Position numbers and translations under genes: made by a program. From JBCDBH01 sp039184055 (GTDB taxonomy: Bacteria > Acidobacteriota > Thermoanaerobaculia > Multivoradales > J023), in NCBI GenBank assembly GCA_039184055.1, contig JBCDBH010000084.1, forward strand, positions 1-18,247: a DNA stretch of 18,247 nucleotides, written 5' to 3'. Below, one piece after another: positions 8,174-14,914 of this stretch (positions within the stretch are counted from its first letter, which is position 1; the number at the start of each line of letters is the position of its first letter). The notes under the pieces are model-generated. The model was not told the origin of the DNA. It did no database searches and worked only from the letters and a program-made list of their open reading frames with translations.

Positions 8174-9298
8174 TCACAAACGCCGCAATGTAAACGGCGG
8201 CGGGGCGAGCGAGGGGCCGATGAAGGGTCGGGCCGTGTGTGGCGTCACGGTGAATCTGCCGTCGAGCGTGTCGAGGACATCTTGCACGAGATGCAGGCTG
8301 AGCGCCCACGCCACACAGGTGTGGGTTCCCCAACCGAATGGCAAGTAGGCCTGATGGTCGCGCTGTTCGGCCCAGCGTTCGGGTCGGAACTCATCGGGTG
8401 CATCCCAATAGCTCGGGTGGCGCTGGATGACATAAGGACTCACCAGGACGTGGGTGTCGGGTGTGACTTCGACGCCGTGAATACGGTGGGCCGTGGCCGG
8501 GAAACGGGCGAGTTGCCAGGCGATGGGCCAGAGTCGGAGCGCCTCGCGAACCACCCAACTCGACGCGATATCGCGCTTCGGCTGGGTGCCGAGAAGATGG
8601 AGCGACCAGCCGAGCGCGAAGCCGACCGAGCCGGTGATGGCGAAGAAGAGCGGCAGGTAGAGCTCGCCTAGATCGTTGGCACGCGCACCGTCGACGTGCG
8701 CTCGAGCGAGCACGTCGAACAGATCCCGCGGCGGGTCGGTTGCATCTTCCTTGGCGCGACGCTCGATTTCGCGAGTCAGCTGTCGGAATACCCGCCAGCG
8801 AAAGAACGCTCGGACCACCTTCGAACGTCGTTCACGAGCGCCCGCGAGGACTCCGTTCTCGAGGATGCCGTCGATCGTCTTACCGAGCCGAGGATGTGCC
8901 TCGGGCGTGAGAAGAACCGGCGCGAGATGCTCGAAGAACAGCCGATTGCCGGCGTGGGGCCATTCGCTCGTCGTGCCGAGGACGCGGTCGATGGTTTCGG
9001 GCCAGCGGTCCTGACGCTTGGCGAGCACGTCGCTGAGCAGCTGACGCGCCCCACGACCGATAGCGATCTGCGTCTCCCGAGGACCGAAGGCACCCCGCTT
9101 GGTGTGGAAGAAGTCCGAGTGTTCACGAAACAGACCGTCGGGATTGGCGAGCACGGCTTTGGCGGCGGTCGGCTCGGCGATCCCGACGATGTGATCGGCG
9201 GGACGATAGACGTCGCCGACAGTCGGCAGGATGGCGTCGAAATAGCCGAGTGGATCACGAGCGAAGGTCGGCTCGGGGGCCGCGATGGGATCGGACAT
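8174..9298 (-). CDS. Cytochrome P450, second of a pair, likely peptide-modifying
   Basis: This 374-aa soluble P450 is shorter than the usual 400 residues. It has the K-helix EALR (252-255), a meander motif FRPERW, and a haem loop FGWGTHTCVAWAL with Cys328 as the proximal ligand. The I-helix (about 212-235, LYLPLFFAITGSVGFALGW) lacks the usual acid-alcohol pair that guides oxygen activation, and the stretch between the I and K helices is shortened to about 20 residues. P450s that join aromatic side chains often depart from hydroxylase motifs here (family knowledge; the application is inference). Its ATG directly follows the stop of the upstream P450 (TGAATG), so translation is coupled. A weak 5-bp stem (CGCCG/CGGCG) overlaps the stop. 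No redox partner is encoded nearby. Confidence 0.9.
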   Translation of the reverse strand: MSDPIAAPEPTFARDPLGYFDAILPTVGDVYRPADHIVGIAEPTAAKAVLANPDGLFREHSDFFHTKRGAFGPRETQIAIGRGARQLLSDVLAKRQDRWPETIDRVLGTTSEWPHAGNRLFFEHLAPVLLTPEAHPRLGKTIDGILENGVLAGARERRSKVVRAFFRWRVFRQLTREIERRAKEDATDPPRDLFDVLARAHVDGARANDLGELYLPLFFAITGSVGFALGWSLHLLGTQPKRDIASSWVVREALRLWPIAWQLARFPATAHRIHGVEVTPDTHVLVSPYVIQRHPSYWDAPDEFRPERWAEQRDHQAYLPFGWGTHTCVAWALSLHLVQDVLDTLDGRFTVTPHTARPFIGPSLAPPPFTLRRL

Positions 9299-10540
9299 TC
9301 AGCGTCGACGCAGGAAACCGTGGAAGCCCGTGACGTTCGGCACGCTACGAAACTCGACGGTGATCGCCTCTAAATCGTCGACTTCGACACGATAGGTCGT
9401 GGCGAGCAGACGACAAAAGAGAAGCATTTGGAGAATCCCGAGGGACGCACCGATACACGATCGGGGAGCCCAGCCGAAAGGAATGTTGGCGTTGCCCCGT
9501 GGACATTGCTCAGCGACTCGCCAGCGGTCCGGATCGAAGACTTCCGGTGAGGGGCAATGGCGTGGATCGTGATGGATCAGATAGATGCTGGAGAGTACGG
9601 ACTCGCCTTCTTTGAACACATGTGTGTCGATCTCGAAGTCGTGTTCCACCGGCCGAACCATGAGCAGCGGCAAGCTCCAAAAACGCAGACACTCCCTGAC
9701 GAAGCGATGACTGATCGGCGCGGTTCGGCTCGGGGTACGGGCGAGATCGTCGATCGATATCGACCGTAGCTCGTCGATCATCTGGGTCCGCCACGCGTGT
9801 TGCCGAGCCCATTCGTAGAGAAGACAAGACATGGCCACGCCTGGCGGCCCGGCGATCGCGGTGAGCACCGCCATGACGGAATCGGCCGCGCGGTCCATGC
9901 CGAGACGTGGCATGAGCTCGACGATCGGATCGGTCAAATCAGACCGACGAGATCGTCTCCCGTTCTGGCGCCCGCGAAGCTCGCGACGCACGGCCCAGCC
10001 GGCGACGATCTGCGCTCGGAACCACCGTAGCTTGGCGATGCGACCCGGCCCCGACACGCCGAGGATGCGATCGATTTTGATCTCCTGGTCACGCTCGATG
10101 ACGGCGCGAGACGAGCCAGACAACCCATCGATCACCGTCGGGATGAGCGACCGGCAGCCCAAGTCCGTCGTGGTCCGCGCGAGATCGAGCCGGCGATCGA
10201 CACGCGCCGCCAGCGCGTCATCCATGCGCGAGCTCAACGCCCGAGCACCGTCGGCGTTGCCGAGTCGGCGTAGCTGATCGAGCCAGCTGGCCCGCAGCTC
10301 GTTCCAGGTGATCGGTGGACTGCGGCGACGACGGATCACGTCGACGAGACGATCGCTCAGCGTTTGGTCGCGATAGTTCTCGCTATTGAAGCGCTGAGCG
10401 AGATCGGGATCGAGAATGCAATGCGTGTCGTCGTCGATCTGGAAGACATCGCCATCACGCGTTTGGCGATGGCGTAGGCGATCGAGCGGTGAGGTCGCGG
10501 CGGGGTGGGGCAACGCGGGAGCGACTCGAGGATCCGTCAT
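9299..10540 (-). CDS. Cytochrome P450, first of a pair, likely peptide-modifying
   Basis: This 413-aa soluble P450 is counted from the ATG at 10538-10540. It has the K-helix ECLR (283-286), a meander-like FDPDRW, and a haem loop FGWAPRSCIGASL with Cys362 as the iron ligand. The I-helix (about 221-245) reads LTAIAGPPGVAMS: the alanine-glycine is present but the acid-alcohol pair is replaced by Pro-Pro-Gly. The frame is open upstream to 10744, but that extension runs antisense-like through the peptide gene in another frame and has no family similarity, so the internal ATG is preferred. It has no good Shine-Dalgarno sequence, so expression may depend on the upstream peptide gene. A terminator-like hairpin lies between it and the 32-codon gene. 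It shares little sequence with the second P450, so the two probably act at different positions. Confidence 0.9.
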   Translation of the reverse strand: MTDPRVAPALPHPAATSPLDRLRHRQTRDGDVFQIDDDTHCILDPDLAQRFNSENYRDQTLSDRLVDVIRRRRSPPITWNELRASWLDQLRRLGNADGARALSSRMDDALAARVDRRLDLARTTTDLGCRSLIPTVIDGLSGSSRAVIERDQEIKIDRILGVSGPGRIAKLRWFRAQIVAGWAVRRELRGRQNGRRSRRSDLTDPIVELMPRLGMDRAADSVMAVLTAIAGPPGVAMSCLLYEWARQHAWRTQMIDELRSISIDDLARTPSRTAPISHRFVRECLRFWSLPLLMVRPVEHDFEIDTHVFKEGESVLSSIYLIHHDPRHCPSPEVFDPDRWRVAEQCPRGNANIPFGWAPRSCIGASLGILQMLLFCRLLATTYRVEVDDLEAITVEFRSVPNVTGFHGFLRRR

Positions 10541-10569
10541 CGACCGAAGGATGGAAAAAGTGGAGGTAC

Positions 10570-10594
10570 GGGGGTGGCGTACGAGACCACCCCC
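10570..10594 (-). terminator. Hairpin between peptide gene and P450 genes (attenuator)
   Basis: A perfect 8-bp inverted repeat, GGGGGTGG (10570-10577) and CCACCCCC (10587-10594), has a 9-base loop. Read on the minus strand it comes 7 bases after the peptide stop codon and is followed by CTTTTTCC about 12 bases later, so it resembles a leaky intrinsic terminator. RiPP operons often have such an element to give much precursor and little enzyme (family knowledge). Confidence 0.6.
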
Positions 10595-10601
10595 GAGACG
10601 T

Positions 10602-10700
10602 TCAGAGCTGGTGGTACAACATCCAGTATTGCGGCTCTTCGACACAGCCCTTGGTGCGTAGGGCGAGAGCTTTCTTGACAGCACGAACGATCTTAGCCAT
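10602..10700 (-). CDS. Putative P450-modified RiPP precursor peptide, 32 aa
   Basis: This short gene encodes 32 residues beginning MAKIVRAVKKALALRTKG and ending CVEEPQYWMLYHQL. The first 17 residues form a basic amphipathic helix (Lys3, Arg6, Lys9, Lys10, Arg15, Lys17) and look like a leader. All cross-linkable aromatic residues are in the last eight: Tyr25, Trp26, Tyr29 and His30. There is a single Cys at 19. A strong ribosome site (GAGAGGAG, 7 bases from ATG), a promoter-like TTGACA/TACTTT pair and a terminator-like hairpin after the stop support a real, highly expressed gene. Two P450 genes follow on the same strand. In biarylitides (core MRYYH, Tyr-His bond), cittilin (YIYY) and tryptorubin, P450s cross-link aromatic residues of tiny precursors; this core is not one I know. 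No cleavage site is certain; after Pro23 or Gln24 is plausible. The product and its bonds are inference. Confidence 0.75.
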   Translation of the reverse strand: MAKIVRAVKKALALRTKGCVEEPQYWMLYHQL

Positions 10701-10848
10701 GAGTGATCTCCTCTCTCGGTAAACGTGTCGACAGGTCGACACATCGAATGCAGACATCGATGAGCTCCGGCGTCATCAGATGTCCGTTCGGCGTCGCTCG
10801 CAACCAGTGCGAGCAGTTTCCGGGATCCCTATGAAGAAAGTAGGGCAT
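10693..10848 (-). CDS. Possible small ORF overlapping the peptide gene start
   Basis: From an ATG at 10846-10848 a 51-codon frame runs to TAA at 10693-10695, overlapping the peptide ATG by eight bases, as in translationally coupled pairs. The product would be soluble, with Cys residues including CIRC, and ends LPREEITHG; I do not recognise it. Third-position GC is about two thirds, compatible with coding. Against it: no ribosome site is seen before this ATG, and the -10 element proposed for the peptide promoter lies downstream of the ATG, so that promoter would not transcribe the whole frame. A shorter version from the ATG at 10774-10776 is possible. It may simply be untranslated leader. Confidence 0.25.
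   Translation of the reverse strand: MPYFLHRDPGNCSHWLRATPNGHLMTPELIDVCIRCVDLSTRLPREEITHG
10725..10742 (-). promoter_or_regulatory. Perfect 18-bp inverted repeat in the peptide-gene leader
   Basis: GTGTCGAC, two bases (AG), then GTCGACAC form a perfect inverted repeat 25 bp upstream of the peptide ATG and downstream of the proposed -10 element. A two-base centre is poor for an RNA hairpin but good for a dimeric DNA-binding protein, so it may be a repressor operator acting as a roadblock. It lies within the possible small ORF, where it would encode an ordinary VDLST segment. Confidence 0.45.
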
Positions 10849-10865
10849 CGAATCACAGCTGTCAA
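10837..10865 (-). promoter_or_regulatory. Sigma-70-like promoter for the peptide/P450 locus
   Basis: On the minus strand a perfect -35 TTGACA (10865-10860) is followed after exactly 17 bp by TACTTT (10842-10837), a 3/6 match to the -10 consensus. It starts about 23 bp after the hydrolase stop codon, so the peptide locus need not rely on read-through from the hydrolase gene. The predicted leader is about 130 bases long and carries the 18-bp inverted repeat. Confidence 0.45.
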
Positions 10866-10887
10866 GAGATTTGGTCAATGCTGTCGA

Positions 10888-12321
10888 TCACGGGTGCGCG
10901 AAGCGGATCGGGGGCAGGGTGATCGGCGTTTGCGAGGTCGTGCCCGTGGCGAAGAACTCGGCGATTCGACGGCCGATCTCCTCGTCACTCATGAAGAGAT
11001 CGTGCCCGGCGTTCTCGACGATGACATGCACGCCGTGGTCGAAGCCGGCAGCGACCTCTCGAGCCGCGTCGACGTAGGTGCGACCGTCGAGCGTACCGCT
11101 GAGAAAGAGGGTCGGCACCGAGGACTGGAGAGGAGCGCGAAACGTCGACGGTAAGGTCTCGATACCGAGGGCCTCGGCCAGCTCGACTCCTGGAAAGTTG
11201 AGCGCGTCACCGAGCACGGCCGTGGCTCGTTCCTCTTCGATGCGCTTGTGGCGCGCGGCCGACATTCCCGAGGCCGCGTCCATCGCTTCGCTCATACCAC
11301 CCATCGAGCGGAGCGATTTGAAGCGAACCAGATAGGGCGCGAGAGCCGTGTAATCGCCCTGGCTCATCGCCCAATAGGCGCGCGGTAGCGTCGCGATGGT
11401 GTCGGGGTTCTTGATCAAGTAGCCGGTGAGTGCTTGGACCGTGAGCTTGTCGATCACCAGATTGACCACCTCACCGGTGAAACGATTGGGTACTTTGATG
11501 CGTGCCGGTTCGGCGTCCAGCTTGTCGAGCACGGTTCGCATCAAAGCAACGAGATCTGGGATCTCTTTGCTCAGCTCGGGGTCTTGACGCACCAAGGACG
11601 AAAGGTGCTCGAGAAAGGCATCGGTTCGGCTGGGGAGCTTGACGGTATCGTCAGGCCCTTCGATGCTCGCCAGCACCACCCGGCCGAAGCTCGTGGGATG
11701 CTGCCGCAAGGCGGCGAGCGCCAGGTGGGTCCCGTAGGAGATCCCCCACAGATCGATCTGCTCGACACCGAGCACGCGCCGCAGATCTTCCAGATCCGCC
11801 GCGCTTCGCGCCGAGTCGTAGCCATTCAGATCGACACCTTGGGCGCGCCAGAAGTCGGCACACTCGCTCGCCAGCGTTTGGTAGGCGCGCAACCATGCGT
11901 CACGAGTCATCGGTTCCAAGAGTCCGACCAGCGAGGCGTCACGCTCACAACGCGGAATGGCATTCGACCAGCCGGTGCCACGCTGATCGAATGCGATGAC
12001 ATCCGCGACCTCACGAAGCTTCATGAACAAGGGGAAGCGTCGTCCACGGGCCGTGGCCACCCCCGACCCACCCGGGCCACCGGCGAGATAGACGATGGGA
12101 TTGCCGGGTTTGTCGCTGGTCGACGGAAAGCGTACGAACGACATCTCGATCATGCGGCTATCCGGGTCGTCACGATTCTCAGGAACGTGGAAACGACCGC
12201 GTTCGGCCTCGACGGGTTCTCCTCGGCGAGGCTCGAAGGTGTAGGGCTCGATCGTCAGCTCACCGGCCCACAGAGCCGTGGTCGATACGATGAGCGCGAC
12301 AACATAGAACGTGCGAATCAT
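10888..12321 (-). CDS. Secreted alpha/beta hydrolase, S33/TAP-like peptidase
   Basis: This 477-aa protein has an N-terminal signal peptide (MIRTFYVVALIVSTTALWAG) and is likely exported. It shows the proline-iminopeptidase/tripeptidyl-aminopeptidase pattern: oxyanion segment LAGGPGGSG (79-87), FDQRGTGWSN (111-120), nucleophile elbow GISYG with Ser195, acid Asp412 in LSGTLDGRT and His440 in ENAGHDLF. Such enzymes release amino acids or short peptides from N-termini, or hydrolyse esters; the substrate here is unknown. ATG 12319-12321 is chosen because of its strong site GAGGAGG, 7 bases away, and the signal peptide; the frame continues upstream to 12417 without support. A GCCGGC-N6-GCCGGC stem lies just before the ribosome site. 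No terminator is visible before the peptide locus downstream on the same strand. It could trim the modified peptide, but that is only contextual. Confidence 0.88.
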   Translation of the reverse strand: MIRTFYVVALIVSTTALWAGELTIEPYTFEPRRGEPVEAERGRFHVPENRDDPDSRMIEMSFVRFPSTSDKPGNPIVYLAGGPGGSGVATARGRRFPLFMKLREVADVIAFDQRGTGWSNAIPRCERDASLVGLLEPMTRDAWLRAYQTLASECADFWRAQGVDLNGYDSARSAADLEDLRRVLGVEQIDLWGISYGTHLALAALRQHPTSFGRVVLASIEGPDDTVKLPSRTDAFLEHLSSLVRQDPELSKEIPDLVALMRTVLDKLDAEPARIKVPNRFTGEVVNLVIDKLTVQALTGYLIKNPDTIATLPRAYWAMSQGDYTALAPYLVRFKSLRSMGGMSEAMDAASGMSAARHKRIEEERATAVLGDALNFPGVELAEALGIETLPSTFRAPLQSSVPTLFLSGTLDGRTYVDAAREVAAGFDHGVHVIVENAGHDLFMSDEEIGRRIAEFFATGTTSQTPITLPPIRFAHP

Positions 12322-12403
12322 GGCGGTTCCTCCTCGAAGCCGGCGATTCGGCCGGCGGTGTTCGTCATGACTACGCCACGTCGAGATCGAGGTCTCAGAT
12401 CGC

Positions 12404-12436
12404 TCGGTGAGCTGCACTGAGCTTCGGTGAGTGGCA
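12404..12436 (+). promoter_or_regulatory. 13-bp direct repeat, candidate LytTR-binding site
   Basis: TCGGTGAGCTGCA (12404-12416) and TCGGTGAGTGGCA (12424-12436) agree at 11 of 13 bases and start 20 bp apart, so both face the same side of the helix. LytTR regulators bind short direct repeats with about two-turn spacing (family knowledge). The repeat lies just upstream of the kinase gene whose partner is a LytTR regulator, and the second copy overlaps the place of a -35 element that is otherwise poor. It is also in the leader or promoter region of the divergent hydrolase. Confidence 0.45.
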
Positions 12437-12447
12437 TCCAGGCTCGC

Positions 12448-12453
12448 TACACT
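12448..12453 (+). promoter_or_regulatory. Possible -10 element of the LytS/LytTR operon
   Basis: TACACT lies 8 bases before the ATG of the kinase gene. If it is used, transcription would begin at about the first codon and the mRNA would be nearly leaderless, which agrees with the lack of a Shine-Dalgarno sequence there. No good -35 is present at 17 bp, so the promoter would need an activator such as the one bound at the direct repeat. Confidence 0.35.
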
Positions 12454-12461
12454 GTGTCGCT

Positions 12462-14189
12462 ATGGAGAGTGTGAGATCCGTATCGCTCTGGCTAGTGCTC
12501 AGCGCTCTTGTAGTCGGCACCGCCTTCGCAAGCGCCCCACCATCCTCGCTACGCGCCGACGAGGTGGCTTGGCGTGTCGGCGATGACCCGGCTTGGGCCT
12601 CGCCGACCTACGACGATCGGCAGTGGGAACGGATCGATCTCTTCGAGCTCACGCCAGGCGACGACCTCTTCTGGCTACGCACGACTTTCGATCTCTCGCC
12701 AGAACACCAACGGTCGACCGAGCCCTTGGCGCTTGTATTTTCCGGTCTGGCTAGCTGTGACTTCTATTGGGACGGCAAGCTTCTCGAAGCCCCAGGTCTC
12801 CCCGGTCAGGATATGGCGAGCGAAGAACCAGGCCTGATCGATACGCGCATCTACCTGCCCGTCACGCTGACGACGGCGGGTCGCCACGTTGCGGCGGCAC
12901 GTTGCTCCTCGCACCATCGCCAGCTTGATTTACGAACGAACTTCTACGTTTGGTCGATCGCCCCCTTGGTGCCCAATCTCGAGCGAACTCGCGGTTATTC
13001 GTGGCTCGCCATGATCAGCCTGACCGCAAAGCTGATCGCCACGGTTTACTTCCTGGTCGCTTTCTGGGTCCGTGGCAGGCGATCGTGGTCGGCCTTGTGG
13101 ATGGCTTTGTTCAGCCTCACCGTCGCCCTGCTCTTGATCGCCGAGGCGTGGCGCTCGCTGATCGGCTATACCTACGATTGGCACATACCGAGACTGGTCA
13201 TGGTGCTCGTCCTGGCATGGTTGGCCACGCTGTGGCTGGTGGCGTATTTCTTGACCCGATTCCCGGGTCGCTGGCGACGCGAGGTCGGTGTCGTCATGCT
13301 CCTCGCCAGCCTCTCCGTGCCGTTGTGGGTGCCGAGCTTCGACTATCGCGTCGCGCTGGTCTTTCTGATCGGCCTGGCGACCTGTTTGCTTTGGGGTGCG
13401 CTGGCGACTCTGCGTCGCCAATTCGGCGGTTGGCTGGCGACTCTCGGGGTGGGCTCGTGCGTCGTGATCTACCTTCTCGATCCGGGCAGGTTCTTCGATC
13501 AACGGATCTTCTTCGCGCTCGATCTCCTGGTGTTGATGGTGTTGATCACCGAGGTCTTGCGTGCTCGGCACGAGCGCGACGCGCTCGAAGCGGAACGGCT
13601 GCGAGCCACTCGACTCGAGCTCGAGCTGGTCAAGAAGAGTATTCAGCCGCATTTTCTTATGAACACCTTGACGGCGCTCGCCGAGTGGTTCGAACGTGAG
13701 CCCGACGTGGCGGGGGAGGTGATCGAGGCGTTGTCGCGCGAGATCCGGCTGCTCGGTGAGTTAGCCGAGCAACGGACCGTGCCGCTACGTCGTGAGCTCG
13801 ACTTGTGTCGGGCCCACCTCGACGTCATGGGGTTTCGTCAGAGCTGCACCTATCATCTGCAGGTCGAAGGCATCGACGAAGATCGACCTTGCCCACCTGG
13901 CATCATCCATACGATGGTGGAGAATGCGGTAACCCACGGTCCATCGCCCCAGGGTCGCGACATCGTCATCGAGCTTCGCCAAGAGGCAGAGGAGCACAGG
14001 TGGCTTTATGCGTTGTCGTCACCACTCGGTGATGAGCCGAGCGCCGCCACGAATCGAGCGATCGAACGCGAAGGCACCGGGATGCGCTACATCCGTACAC
14101 GTCTCGCCGAGGCATTCGGCGATCGATTCGACCTTTCCCATCACGTCGACAGCGGTGTCTTCGTGGTGACGTGGAGCGTGCCGGCTTGA
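12462..14189 (+). CDS. LytS-type histidine kinase with 7TM sensor
   Basis: This is a 575-aa sensor kinase. A signal peptide or first helix (8-25) leads into a periplasmic jelly-roll domain of the galactose-binding type (about 35-165: VAWRVGDDPAW, YDDRQWERI, FWLRTTFDL), common in sugar-binding sensors. Seven hydrophobic helices follow (about 180-203, 211-230, 243-264, 274-290, 296-316, 323-339 and 348-366), a 7TMR-DISM-like plan. After a coiled linker comes the His_kinase box with His397 in SIQPHFLMNTL, and an ATPase domain with MVENAVTHG and EGTGMRYIRTRL. It pairs with the LytTR regulator that follows with a four-base overlap. The ligand is unknown; sugars, peptides and lipids are all possible. 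ATG 12462 lacks a ribosome site and may be leaderless. Confidence 0.9.
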   Translation: MESVRSVSLWLVLSALVVGTAFASAPPSSLRADEVAWRVGDDPAWASPTYDDRQWERIDLFELTPGDDLFWLRTTFDLSPEHQRSTEPLALVFSGLASCDFYWDGKLLEAPGLPGQDMASEEPGLIDTRIYLPVTLTTAGRHVAAARCSSHHRQLDLRTNFYVWSIAPLVPNLERTRGYSWLAMISLTAKLIATVYFLVAFWVRGRRSWSALWMALFSLTVALLLIAEAWRSLIGYTYDWHIPRLVMVLVLAWLATLWLVAYFLTRFPGRWRREVGVVMLLASLSVPLWVPSFDYRVALVFLIGLATCLLWGALATLRRQFGGWLATLGVGSCVVIYLLDPGRFFDQRIFFALDLLVLMVLITEVLRARHERDALEAERLRATRLELELVKKSIQPHFLMNTLTALAEWFEREPDVAGEVIEALSREIRLLGELAEQRTVPLRRELDLCRAHLDVMGFRQSCTYHLQVEGIDEDRPCPPGIIHTMVENAVTHGPSPQGRDIVIELRQEAEEHRWLYALSSPLGDEPSAATNRAIEREGTGMRYIRTRLAEAFGDRFDLSHHVDSGVFVVTWSVPA

Positions 14190-14896
14190 GAATTCTCATC
14201 GTCGAAGACGAGGCCATGGTGGCGGCGCGGCTCGAACGCTTGACCCGAGAGATTCTCGGTGACCGGCTCGCATCCCTTCACGTGCTCAGTACGTTTGGCA
14301 GTGCTCGCGCCTTCCTGGCGACGCACCCGATCGATGTCTTGCTGCTCGATCTGAACCTGGGTGGACGCGATGGTTTCGCACTGCTCGAAGAAGCGGTGGC
14401 GGGAGCCTTCGCCACCATCGTGGTGTCGGCACATCACGATGGCGCGCTTCGTGCCTTCGAGCTCGGCGTCACCGACTTCGTTCCCAAACCATTCGGTCGT
14501 GAACGCCTCGCCCGAGCGTTGGCTCGTATCGACGACCGTGAAGCCGCTCTGCGTCGTCGGTTGCGACGCTTGGCCGTGCGACGTGGCGGGGGCCGCCGGG
14601 TCGACCTGGTCGAGGTCGACGAGATTTGCTACGTACGTGGCGCCGGTGACTATTCCGCCCTCCATACCCAAAACGGTGACGTCTGGTTGCACGACAAGAG
14701 CTTGACCCTGCTCGAGCAGGTGCTTCCTCCTCGTTTCGCTAGGCTCCATCGCTCGTATGTGATCGACCTCGATCGGGTAAAGGCTTTGCGGAGCCAAAGC
14801 GGCGGAAAACACTGGGTGGTTCTGAGCGATGGCACCGAGCTACCGGTATCGCGCGCCAAGATCGATGATTTGCGTCATCAGCTCGCTACCGAATGA
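14186..14896 (+). CDS. LytTR-family response regulator
   Basis: This 236-aa regulator has a receiver domain (1-120) with acidic Glu7-Asp8, phospho-acceptor Asp55 (LLLDLNLGGRDG) and Lys101 (VPKPF), and a C-terminal LytTR DNA-binding domain (about 135-235: VDEICYVRGAGDYSALHT, LHRSYVIDLDRVKAL). The family binds direct repeats and activates transcription; such a repeat stands before this operon. The start is taken as TTG at 14186, which gives the typical opening MRILIVEDE and overlaps the kinase stop as TTGA; GTG at 14171 would add five residues. No terminator is seen after the stop. LytTR pairs often sense secreted peptides in Firmicutes (AgrC/AgrA), so a role in responding to the neighbouring modified peptide is conceivable but unproven. 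Confidence 0.92.
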   Translation: MRILIVEDEAMVAARLERLTREILGDRLASLHVLSTFGSARAFLATHPIDVLLLDLNLGGRDGFALLEEAVAGAFATIVVSAHHDGALRAFELGVTDFVPKPFGRERLARALARIDDREAALRRRLRRLAVRRGGGRRVDLVEVDEICYVRGAGDYSALHTQNGDVWLHDKSLTLLEQVLPPRFARLHRSYVIDLDRVKALRSQSGGKHWVVLSDGTELPVSRAKIDDLRHQLATE

Positions 14897-14914
14897 GGTC
14901 GAGCCCATCTCGCC

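Noticed and set aside
8696..9373. A 225-codon plus-strand open frame (and one at 8237-8671) opposite the P450 genes
   Set aside because: The minus strand has intact P450 motifs throughout; the plus frames show no motifs or ribosome sites.
10541..10744. N-terminal extension of the first P450 up to 10744
   Set aside because: It would run through the 32-codon gene in another frame and through the hairpin, has no similarity to a P450 N-terminus and no ribosome site; the ATG at 10540 gives a normal 413-aa P450.
12339..12356. GCCGGC-N6-GCCGGC as a LytTR or repressor site
   Set aside because: The hexamer is itself palindromic and common in GC-rich DNA; it is as easily a short leader hairpin, so I make no regulatory claim.
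11434..12420. A 328-codon plus-strand open frame opposite the hydrolase gene
   Set aside because: The minus strand here encodes a complete S33-type hydrolase with signal peptide, catalytic triad and strong ribosome site; the plus frame has no recognisable domain and is a high-GC shadow.
12930..13652. A 240-codon minus-strand frame inside the LytS-like kinase gene
   Set aside because: It is antisense to seven clear membrane helices and is dominated by Gln, Asp, His and Arg, typical of the complement of hydrophobic codons.
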